From assembly GCA_009792885.1 (NCBI GenBank), contig WMCF01000006.1, forward strand, positions 5,469,131 through 5,533,130: 64,000 nt of DNA, read 5' to 3'. This stretch comes from Eremophila alpestris peregrina. Lineage: Eukaryota > Chordata > Aves > Passeriformes > Alaudidae. The notes below the pieces were generated by a model. The model was not told the origin of the DNA. It saw only the letters and a list, made by a program, of their open reading frames with translations, and searched no databases. Below are positions 13,301 through 25,300 of this stretch, one piece after another (the first letter of the stretch is position 1; every line of letters begins with the position of its first letter). The position numbers and the translations under genes are program-made.

Positions 13301-16300
13301 TGAGGACAGGATAGCAGGCTGTGTGTACCATGGTTTCTCCAGTGCAATAGAACATAATGAAACTCCGCTACTCTGAAGACTCAGATCTGGAACATGGGAA
13401 CCACTTGGTTTCACAGCAAAGAAAGAGGGGCAATGCTGATGCAGGTAGCACTCCTTTCTCCCTGTAATCTAACTCTTGCAATGTTTGTTCAGCTAGGATT
13501 GTGTATTAGCAGAGCTTCGGCATCTGTGCTCAATCTCAACTGCTGCCTCGTCCTGCTCCCCATGTGCCGTGTTCTCCTGGCCTTCCTGCGGGGATCCCAG
13601 AAGGTGAGTGCTGGCCTTGGAATGCAGTGCTTGGCAAGAGGGGCCTGGTCTCTGTGTGGTATAAAATAGCAAGAAAAAAAACTGTTACATGCCTGTTTGT
13701 TTTTACACCATGTGCTTGCATGGTGCAAGTATCAGACACTTAGACCAGACTCATGACTCCATTGGAGAGAGGCATTGTCTGGTTTGATTTGACCTGTTGA
13801 GAGGGTGGTTTCTTCAGTGCATCTTTGAAGGATGGGGAGTTGCTGGGGAGCTGTAACCAGATGAATTCTCCTCTGTCCTTCCAAACTCTTATATTGGAGA
13901 TATATGTGTCCTCTCAAGTGCTTTCTGGTAGAATTCAACAGAGTAAACACAACTTTGTTTCTGCATGACCACAAGTGTCCTACTGGAGGTGATAGAACTT
14001 TCTGTAAAAATACCCAGACTGATTCATTTGTTATCATGGGAGGAACAATGGTTAACTTCTTTGGGATTCTCCTGTTGCTTTTACAGAAATATAAGTAATG
14101 GTTTTGAGGAGCATTTGTGTTTGGTAGATGCTTGCAAACTGAATCTGTGAGTTCCGTTAATCACGTGACAATACCTATAAGATTTGATGCCTACAGATAA
14201 ACATATGTATGCGAATATACAATTCCTTTTAATCTTGCTTATAAAAGAGTCAGTGATGCCTTCACAATTAATGCTGGAATTCCTAAATATTAAGGCCAAG
14301 AGGTACATTATGTACTCTTGGCACCTGTGTAATTTCTTCATTAAGTCCTCAAAATTGTCTCTGTGGCCTAATTCAGTAGTTTTTAAATTTAGGTACTATG
14401 TTTGCAAAGGTGTAAAACCTAGTGAAATCTGAAGTTGCTGGTAAATCATCACAGCTGCTGTTAGTATTTTTTTCTTTGCTTTGTTTTGGAAGAGATTGCT
14501 TGAATTCTTCTCTTACTAGGTTGCCAGCAAGCAAACCAGACGGCTGCTAGACAAAAGTAAAACTTTCCATGTGACGTGTGGTGTTACAATATGCATCTTT
14601 TCAGGTGAGATCTTACTGTGCTGAGCAACAGCATGTTTTGGAAGCACGTTGATTCCATACTTTGTGGTTTTTCTGCTGCAGTACATTTGGGGGTAGTCTT
14701 GCTCTGTGCTTGCTGGTCTTAAATTGTAAATGCTTTCTCGAATGTGTGTGGGTTTTGGTTCATTTTTTGCTTTAAACACATGGGCATACATTCTCATGTC
14801 AAACCTTTCCTTAAAATGCCAGTTTCTTCGATGACAGATATGTGAGATCAGGTCAAAATATGCCATTGCAAGTGAGCCCTCATTGTGCCTGAAGAATTTG
14901 AGTGAAAAAGCAGGGTACTACATGCTTACCTGCAGAGGAGGGAGCAGTGGAGACAACTACCCAGTTGGGTGAAGAAGAAATATTCTTGGCTGGACACCTT
15001 TGAATGTTGTCTCTCAGCTGAAGCATTGCAGTACAGAAATCATTGCTATGGTGTTAAAAAAAATTCCTGAAATACTTACAGCTTTCTGTCATTAATATTT
15101 ATAAGCTGATTTACTCTTGAAAAATAATTAAGAATTTCTTAGTCCCTGGAATATCTCATGCAGGTGATGTGATTATATCTGGGTGGCCACAGGGAACATC
15201 CAGCACTTGTTTACAGATCCTCAGCTTTACTCAGTGTTTTGGGTTTTTTTCAGTCTTACATGTTGCTGCTCATCTGGTGAATGCTCTTAACTTCTCTGAG
15301 AACTACAATGAAGAATTTGTGACCCTAAATGCAGCAAATTATCGTGGTGAGGTGAGCCAGCTTTCCTTTAATTTTTTGGTTTCAAGCATATCATTTAAAT
15401 ATATGAATATTTGCATTATTCAGTGCCATTCTGTGACCTATACAGTGCTCCTGTTTTGTGTACTGAAAACTCAATATTGTGTGGATTCCTGTGGATTTTA
15501 TTTATTTCTCTGGAGAAAGCATGTATTAAAGCCAGCAAGGTTCAATCCTGTTTGATTATTAGATGGAGAATGCAATCATCTAAACTTTTCACCTTGCACC
15601 TTGTTCTCCTGCTTCTCTCCTGCTTCTCTTTGTTCCTTGGCTGGGCCTGGTTAACGCATTTCTGCTGCTTTTTGGGCAAATTTGTTCTGCATTTCCACTA
15701 TTTAGAATATAGTGAGATCTGAAACTGATTTTGCATTTTTCAGCTGCAGCAAATGCATATATGAGTATATATGCTAAGCATGGAATTAGTTATCTATGTG
15801 AACTGATCTCTACTTGTAAAATACTTGATTTGTGTGCCTTATCTGACTGTGGTGCAGATCTCTTGCAGGAGTATCAGATTCCTAGTCCCTTGGCCATGTT
15901 CTTTCTTGTGTATTTGGCACTGGAGAGATATTTGCAGATTTTAGAAGCCGGACCACAGTCCAGCACCCTTTCTTCTTGGGCTACAGTCAAGTTCTCTCTT
16001 GTTTGTGTTCATTCTAGTTTGTGGTCTGCATTTCTTTTCTACTAGTTTCATTAGGACATATTTAGAGTGACCCTATCCCAGCTGCCTTGTTTCCTGGAAA
16101 AAGAGAGCTTGGCTCAGTCCAGGCTCAGAAGGACCAGCAACCAAGGTCTTCCACTCCCTGGGTGAATGATCTAATCACAGAGCTATTCAATGGCAGATGG
16201 ACATGCCAACACCAACTATTGTGCTGAGCTTCTGGGTTGAGCTGTGTGTCTGCATGTGTTAGGAGTGGTCTGATAGACTTGACTTCATCAGGAACATCAG

Positions 16301-19300
16301 CAGGAGCTTGCCTCAGGGAAGAATGTGCCAGGGTCCTAAGCCTCTGCTAAGCAGCCTTAGGAATTTTGCAATAGGAAATGGAGACAATAGCAAGGTTTTT
16401 AGGAACTTCAGGATCAAAACTCCTGGATTTTAGGTACTTCAGTAGCTCTTTCACCTTTGTACTTGAATCCCACTTATATCCCTTCTTATACTGTGGTGGA
16501 CAGTCTGGATGCTGCTCTCATCTTCTCTACCTGGATACAGACATCTGGATGCAGACAAGGTCAGAAAGAGGGTCACCTCATTTTTCCTGTCCTGTATGAA
16601 AACTTCTCACCTCCCCTCACTAAATTTTACTGCAAGTTTAAATAAAAAAGCTTTCCAAGCAGTGAAGACAAAACCTCTTGAAGTATAGGATCAAGGGAAG
16701 TGAGGCAGTTTCGCTGATGTTGAAATATCCTCTCTTTCTTTCACATGTGGCGAAGGACACAGGAACATCTGTCAGATCCTTTGTGTTCAGTCTTGCTTCT
16801 CTAGGGTCCACCACAAACGTCTTGGTGGTGTAGCTGGCAGTAAAATGCTTGCCTCTTGTCTTACATTTAAATTCAAAATCTCTCCCTCTTCTGCTCCACT
16901 CTGTGCTCCCAAAGGGATGAGGTAACTGAGTAAAGTTAAGCTTTCAAAAAACACTTCTCTGTAAAACTATCTGAATCCAGATTATAGATCAGAATTATCT
17001 TTGCTGGGGGAATGCGAAAGCTAAAGGTTCAGTTTTTGTTGAATTCCAGTCAATGTAAACTGTTACCAAATACCAAATCCAATCTTGCTTCCAGATTTAG
17101 GGACTGCATATGTCTTAAAATGTATGAGCTTCATGGGCTACTTATTATTATAAAATTATTCATATTGTAAATATAAAATACCATAGATTTTTTTTTTTGC
17201 TTGTCTGTTTTTCAGGACCCGAGGAAGCTACTTTTTGCAACTGGTAAGTCCTGCAAAATGAAATAAGAAAAGTTTACTGCTCATCATCATCACGCTGCAG
17301 ACAAAACTTCTTTTGGTCCTGTATTGGCCTGCTCCATTTGTTGTATCTCAATATCTGGAGTTGCGTTATTTGTGTTAATAAAACCCGGGTTTCCTTATCC
17401 AGTAGTCAGGAGGCACGAGTTACATAAGGCCAGTAGTAGGATGAGCAGCATCTTCAAATCTGTTGTTGTACAGATGAGTCAGCAGAAATCCATTAGTTTC
17501 AAATAGAGATTCTCTCTAATATTAAAACAAAATTCCTAAATAATCCAATTTCTAAAAATAAAAACACAACGACAAACCAGTCTTTTTGCTTCAGCTGGTT
17601 TATTTAAGGGCTGGTTGGGTTTCTGAGCAATCTAAACTGTTACAGGGCAATCAGGCTTCAGCTGTCATAAAATAGACAAAGACATTTTTGGTGCAGGAAT
17701 TTAGAAGGGGGCAATGTTTGGGTATGGAGGGGCAGGCACCATTCTGAGCTGTAGTGCTTCATAAGCAGATAGAGTTCCGTCCTGATGCCATCACACTTTC
17801 TCCTTCATTTGGATCAAGCACTAAATCCTGAGTGGGTAGCATTTAGGGCACAGTCAAATCAAATTTGTGAACAGACAGCAGTGGTTCTAGGTTTGTCAGT
17901 TCCAATAGGTGTGTAGAATTAGCAGCTGGTGTGCCAGTGTTTCCCAAGAACCTTAGGGGAGGTTTAGATCAGTTGAGAGTAGAGGAAGGCAGAAAGTTAT
18001 CCTAAAGAAAGATCAGAGTTATCCTAAATTTAAAATGATTCCTTTCACTCCCAGTCCTAATGACTGGTAATTAGCATGTGCTATTTGTGCTGAAGGAGTG
18101 CCCAGGCAGGGACTGAGATTTTGTTGCACCGGTAGCTGTGCAAATAAGCAAAAAGCCCCTGGTTTCTTCCCAGACAGCTCAGAACAGCAAACAGAAGGAA
18201 TAAGGAATCAGAAGGATTTATAGAGTGATGATGGCTTTTCAGATTAGTCCAGGAAATAACCTCCTTGTATAAGGGTGTGAGGCAGACTGTGGGAGGAACA
18301 AGTATTCCAGATTATATTTAGTGGAGGAAAGGAGAGTCAGGGACAGGGCAGAGAGGAAACACTGAAAACGAGCTGATAAACTGGGGCAAGTCTTCGAGGG
18401 ATTTCAGTTTGATGGAGAAGATAATTGAAAAATTTGACATAAAAGATGACCTCTGGCTTGAGGAGCAGTGTAGGAAGCTGGATGAAGTGCTGTACTGTGA
18501 TTGCATTGGAGGTATTCAGAGTTGACATTCATTGCATGCTACACATCAAATCAGATTGAGAAAAAAGAAATTAAGAAGGAGGCAGTGGACAGAATACATC
18601 TTTTTTTATTACTACTGCTTTTAATTGCAATCTTTCCATGAAGGAGGGAAATCAAGTTTTTTTATGCAGTCCGTGACAAAGCTTCCATTGATTGTAAGGC
18701 TGTAAAAACTGAGGAGTGAGTTGTGGTGTGTCAGATTTTGGGTATCAGACTTTTCAATAAGTGGGTATTGAGACGTTTATAAAAAGTTAAGATTTGAGAT
18801 TATTTCTCCTTTGACTTAAAAAAGACCTGAAGATAAACTAGTTCTGATACAAGTCTTCATTTGAGCAGATTAGTCAAATTGTTCATATTTTTAACATTTG
18901 CTTCCCAAGTGCTGGCTGCAGATCACTATCACAGACCTTGCTCTATGGGCAACAATTTCAAGCATGATACAATGCCATGGAGAGTAATTTCAGGCTCTTC
19001 CTCATTCCAGAATGAAATGGGCTGGCAAAAAATTGTAGTGACAGCTTGCATAGAAATTGATTTTCTTGAAATTCTGTCCCTGAACAGGTTTTTAATTGTC
19101 ATGATCAACAGAGTGTAGTGTTTGGAATAAAAAAGAGACAGAAACTTGCACAGTCAGTCTTGCAAGTAAACAGTGTTTGTTCTTCGTTACCTGCTTAGAC
19201 ACAGATGTCACAAGCAAAAGATGACAGGAGCAAAGACAAATAGGAAATTGTGATGCATAGTGAAAAGCAAGGAAAAGGATATTTTTCTTTGGGAAGGTGG

Positions 19301-22300
19301 GAAATTACACAAGAATTTCTTGTGTAACTTCTTTCTTTTCTATCTGGTTTGACACATGAGTTGTCCTCAAGAGGTAAGTATATTCAAGAGTTTGATTGAA
19401 TCATGATTTGTATGTCTTAATTCCACTTTCTTAAAGGGTCATAGTAGCCAAGTATATCTCTTCACATTTCAAATGTAAGTTATGTCTCTTTTAGTTCCAG
19501 GTCTGACTGGAGTCATTATGGTGTTAGTATTATTCCTAATGTGTACAGCTTCCACCTATGCCATCAGGTAAGATGTAATCTGATCATTATGCTGAAAAAT
19601 GCCATTTCCTAATCATATTCTCCTACTGACTTGAGTGGTAAAAATACCAGTTTTCTTGTCCTGTTTTTTCCCTAGCTTGCAGTAAAATAAGCACAGTGAA
19701 TTTTGTATGAAAACAATTACAAGACCTGATTGAACTGCTTTCTGAAAAAGATACTATTTAATGAATTTGCTGAGTTAAAAATGTGGACCTTTAAGAATTT
19801 AAATAGTTCTTTTATTCCTGGTTGTAGGGGAGGCCGTAAACTCAGCATATGGGAAGTTCTGTCCAGTGCATAAATTAAGTCCACTGGTGGAAAAATAAGA
19901 TGTTATTGTTACCTTAATTATTTTCACCAATTAATTGTAACAATTAATTGTAAAAAACAAAGTAACGAAAACCCCAAACGAAACAAACAAAAAAACCAAC
20001 CTCCAAACCCCAAACTATCAGCAGTGAAACAAACAGGCACAGAATTATGCTGCTGAAGTAGAATGTTGCTTTTAAGAGCTTTGCTTCTGGTTGTCAGATA
20101 CATTCCTTTTAATATGAATTACAATATACCAAACAGCAATGCAGTATTGGCTCAGAGCAGCTGCTGGGATTTCTAAAGGTTTGGTCCTGCAGTGGGTGGG
20201 CATTCTGTACCAATGTTCATAAACACATAGGATAGTACCTGTGAATGACTGGTACCTTGGGGGCTCGAGCCCAACATTATAGTCTTTTAAAGGCTTGGAT
20301 TCTGCAACTGAACATGTAAAATTAACCCCTTTATTTTTACAGAGGTTGAATTCACAGCCTGTCTTTGATGTAAGTGCATCACATCAGTTCAGCAAACATG
20401 CAAGGATATAATAATGTATCTTCAAACATTAATGGTGCTCCACTGATGGGAGTGAGATACATGGTTATGAACTTTGTTGAACTAATCTGTCTTTCCTGAG
20501 TAGCTGTGTTACCTATGTAAATGTTATCCTGTGATGTGAGAAAGTAGTTCAGAAAATACTTGTGCCTTTTCAGTAGACAGGGCTTCTTCCAGGGCTGAGA
20601 CTTTGGTGAGGCACTGCAGGCTGCAGAAGTGCAGGATTAGGCTGCTGTGCCAGATATAACATGGGTGCACATTATATGGTCCATACAGATGGCTCTACTT
20701 GCAAAAGAAAGACAGTTTTGGAAAGATGGAAAAATAAAACTATTACTTTACTCTGCAACGTATAACAAAGTCCTGTCTTCTTCAAATTAAATTAGAAAAA
20801 CATCATGTATTAGTGATTGGGAAGCTTAGAAAAAGAGATGTAGTTTTAAACATTCTTGGAAATAATTTTGGGGTTCATGCAACATCTTTTGAAGTTACAT
20901 GCTTTTTAGTTCCTTCCACAGTTACTGTAAGTGCAAATACTTTCCCAGCTTTCTGCCATCTAGTCAGCAGAATCAAAGCCCCAAAAGAGATAATCTGCAT
21001 CTCCTGTTACCCTAGCAATAATTCTTACTTGGAAATTTTATCCTGGCTTCTCCCTCTGGCATAGAGCTCAAGCTTGTCTTTATTAGAATGTTTTCTCCTG
21101 AGGAAACAAGTTGCTGCATGCATCTCTCTGTCCCTTTTCAATCTCTTTCCCTGTGGATTCTCACGTGCCCTGTGATGGCTGAGCATACAGCACAGTTTTA
21201 GGAAATTAATTGTAAATGTTCACTGTCTATCAGAAACTGAGCATTTTTAAGAAGTATTTCAGAGGCTGTTATGGTCTTGGATTTCAGCCCTAATCTGCTC
21301 TTGCATACTGACCTGTTTGGTGATTTCTTCCTTTGTATGTTCTTCCTGAAATTGTTCTATGCATGAGTATGCCTCTATTTTACTACCTTTCCAGTAAACT
21401 GTGCAAATAAGTATTAGAAGGACTGAATTAGCTGCTAATGCTTTAAAAGGGGAAAGTCATTATTAGTTGAAAAATTTTCTAAGTTTTTTACCATGTCATA
21501 CCTAAGAATTAGACCAACATTTTTTGTTCAGTAGTTGTTTTCAGTAGGGTTATGAAGTTATCAGAAAACACAATTTTGTCAATAAATGTTGCCATTTCTG
21601 CCAACTTTAAAATTAATGATGTTTAAGATTTGGAAGTTATGTATTTAAAAGAACATTAAAAATAAGGTGCTGCAGTGCCATCTATTTTTGTAACCAAATA
21701 TTCTAGTCTTCAATTTCATCTTCTAAACTACCACATATATCTTCCTTTTCAAAACTGCCTGTAACAGGATTAAAAATATTTTTCTAGAGCTGTGCTGCTT
21801 AGTGTGTTCCTTTAAAGCATAATTAATTCCCCTTACATTTCTCAGTAAGTTAACTCTTGCAGGTCTTCATCTGCACAATTCTAAAGTAGGTTAACCAAAA
21901 TTAAATCTACAACTTACCTCAAATTTTCAAGACTTTGCATTCCTAAGAAATGCATCCATTCTGTGAATAATGTCTATTTTAAGCCCTAAGAAGGTAAAAA
22001 AAGAAGAGCTATAAAAAAGTCATGTGTATCAATAGGAAGATTATTGACTATATTAGAATAGTGTGTCTCTGTAGGATACACTGTTTTAGGATACAACTAA
22101 GAAATATGTAGTTATTACAGTGTTGGAAAATACGCTTCATGGTAAGAGGTTCAAGGATTTACATACCCTTGTAATTTAAGGAGATAAAGTTCAGAGGGCC
22201 TGCTCACATTTAGGGCAACTTGGTACATGTGAGGAACCAGGATTTCATAGTAGAGGTATCTGTAGGAGTGCTGAAAGAAGAATAAAATGCTTAACGAGCT

Positions 22301-25300
22301 GGAAGCTGATATTTAGATATATTCAAGAAAGAAGTGTACAGTAATTTTACTCAGTAACAATAATTAGCTGTTGAAAGCAACATGTCAGAAGCAGTCCAGG
22401 GATTGGCTTTTCATCACTGAAATTTGGAAAAATTTGTGCGTTCTGAAAAAGGTGCTCAAGAGCCAATAAAACATTCAGTGTGCAGCTTTTGGTGCATGAA
22501 ACCAAAATAAACATTTAGCATGAAACCATATTAAACCAGAGCTCTGAGACCTGTCCTTGTCCTTCCTTATGGTATGGGGTTTAACCTAGACCATCTTTTA
22601 GGTCCCATTCTAGGATTCTGTAACTGGTTTTGAGACTGAGGGTAAATTTTACTCTTTGTGCTTTCCAATTGTGCTTGCACTCAGCACACCATTGTTCTTC
22701 TTTTCCTCTTACTGATGATTACTCCCACAACTCCTCATGGATGCTGATGAGTGACTGCATGGAAATGTCTCCCAGGGTGTGGGGAGTTAGAAAAGGCTTG
22801 AGCAGCTTCAAGGAGGAAAAAGTGTCAACACAGTGCTGTCTGGTGGAAGAATGGCAGGGGGGATTTCAGAGTCCCATGCTGTTGCTGGGTCCTTTGCTTT
22901 CTTTTTTCCTCCTTTGCTTCCTTCCTTGTTACTTTGCTGGCTTGGATTTTATTTTGGTAGCCCTTGGATTATCAAAGTTATTTTTCTTCTCCTGAGAAAG
23001 AAAACAAATAAGTCCTGTGTTGACAGAAACAAATCCAGTATGTTTCTGTTGTATTGAAGGAAGAACAGCTAGCTGGTTGTGTGAAAGACCATAGGAGGGA
23101 AAAAGTTCTGGAAGAAAAAAAGAAGTTAGCTGTGTCAAGAGAAATAGCTTCTTAAACCATGTTCTCAGAGCTAATTTATTTTTAATGTAATAGTTGCTTT
23201 GGTTTATGAGGGGGGGTAGGTTTTTTGGTTTTAGACGGGACTCTCCTATCATGCTGAGTAGTGTGAGAGATGTGTTTGTGTAACAGAAAACAGTTCCAGA
23301 TGGGTATTTTCTTTGGTCTGGGTTTTTTTTTTTTATATTGTCTAACAAATTACTGATAAAATTAAGTGCTCTTTTCCCTTCACCTCTCCTGACCTCACAG
23401 TGATAATGTTCTTCTTGTTCCTCCTGAGACCATCATACCTGGAATGTATGTGGCTTCCTGCAATGAAAATTCTCCTACCCATGCTCTTGTTGTCTCCTTG
23501 CTCTATCTAGGTCATATTCTTGCTGCATCTCCTTCCACTCCATACCCTCACAAGTTTTTTTCCCTTCCCACTGCCCCTTCTGCTGCTGGCCATGCTACCT
23601 GTTTCTGTGCTGTAGCCTTAGTGACACGTTAAGCTGTATTGGGGCAGGGAGAATGCAAGCTGACACTCACTGTAAGGAGGTTGAGTTTTGAGACTGGAAG
23701 AATTATTTCAGATATAAGGATCTCATGGAGACCAACTAGGACCTGTGAAAGCAGTCAAGTCTCCCAGTTTCAGAAGAGTTCTCCATCTGGCTCTTTACTT
23801 CTACACCCTTACCTCTTCTTCTCAGCTTGTTACTTCTGTGCCTGTCACTTGTTCTTCTCAACACTTAATTGTGTGCAAGTACAGTGTGCCTGTGGGAAAG
23901 CATTCTGGGCTCTGACTATTTTGCATGACTGTGTAGTGTATAATGATGTCCTGTGTGCACAGGTCTGTTTTTAATTAGCAGTGTAGCAGTGATTCCATCT
24001 GATTTGAAACAGCATTGAACCATGGTTTATTCTTTTCAGGGTTTCAAACTATGACATCTTCTGGTATACACACAACCTTTTCTTTGTCTTCTATATGCTG
24101 CTGATGCTGCATGTTTCTGGGTAAGTAGATGGAAAATACTTTTCCTTTTCCTGAAACACAACCAGAAAGAGCTGTCTTTCCTTGATTGCTGTCTTTCCTG
24201 AACTTGCTTGAGTGCAGTGGGCCAACTTTGGTACGAGACATTGTCCTCTGGTGTGTGTTCAAATAAAGATCAGGCTGTAGCTTGGAGATTTGTGTCTGCT
24301 ATAGCCAACTAGCACAAACTTCTTCACTTTCAAGATTATTCCTTTTCCATTGCCATTGCTCAGTGAGAAATCAAGAAAATTTATTTTTTTTATCTGCCCC
24401 TCTTACCTGTTTACTGAGACAAGAATATGAAGCCAAGTTGCTCATCCCTTATATTTTCCTGTCTGCCTTCCTTTTTTGACTCCAAAGGAGAGGGAAGGGG
24501 TGGTGTCTCCCTAATTACCTCTTTCTCTTTCTTTACAAATTTTGCTAGTTTTTTCTTCTTTTCACAAGCATCAGACCAGTGTTTATGTGCCATGAAGCTG
24601 ATGGTCAGATCTGTATCAGGCACAAACAAACTGAGCTCTCTTGCAAGGTAAAGCATCTTCCAGAAGTCACAACATGTCTGCGTGGGTTGGGGGTTGGGCT
24701 AGATGACCTTTAAAGGTTCCTTCCAACCCAAACTATTCTGTGATTCTCTGTAAATCTGTTCCATTAACATCTCTGAAGTTTCCTCTGTGAATGTAGATGC
24801 AGAGTGTAGAGATGGGAAGGTGTATTTGGATTAGGTTTATTTCTCCGTGTCATCAAATATCTACTGACACACAGGGTGCTTGAATGTGTGACACTGAGTT
24901 CTGCTGCTGAAAGTAAATGTGGAAAGGGAATTAGGCCTAGCAAGATCATGGTAGGAATATGTTGTTGAATAAAATATGCTGTTTGAGAAATAATGAGTTC
25001 AAAACAATTGAAACTTCTGGACACAATTCCAGTTCTCAGTGAGTTTGGGGTTTTTGGGGTTTTCTGGGGATATTGTTTGTTTTTGGGGTTTTTCTTGTTG
25101 GGTTTTTTGTTTGTTTGTTTTGTCTTGTTTTTTTTCAATGGCATATCACTTGGTTATAGCTGGGGAAGATGGATCTCACCTGTTCTCCCCATCCTAGGCC
25201 AAGATGAACTTTTTCTTAATTATTCTTGACAGGTGTTTGTCAAATTCTTTAAAACATCTGAAGACTGAGATCCTCCTACCTCCCTAGGCAATCTGTTCCA

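Larger units (their letters stand above)
4836..13492 (+). other. NOX4: NOX4 intron 2
   Basis: GT-AG intron of 8657 nt. It holds two CR1 fragments (7716-7775 and 10931-11051), poly-T tracts near 6178-6205 and 10166-10183, and otherwise nothing I can name. No alternative coding exon was convincing. Confidence 0.9.

Noticed and set aside
17281..17294. Short trinucleotide repeats (here and near 26985-27000)
   Set aside because: Four or so units only; unremarkable for intron sequence.
24993..25229. Open frame with a hydrophobic FGVFWGYCLF-like translation
   Set aside because: It is a translation of a G/T-rich low-complexity tract, not a conserved membrane protein.
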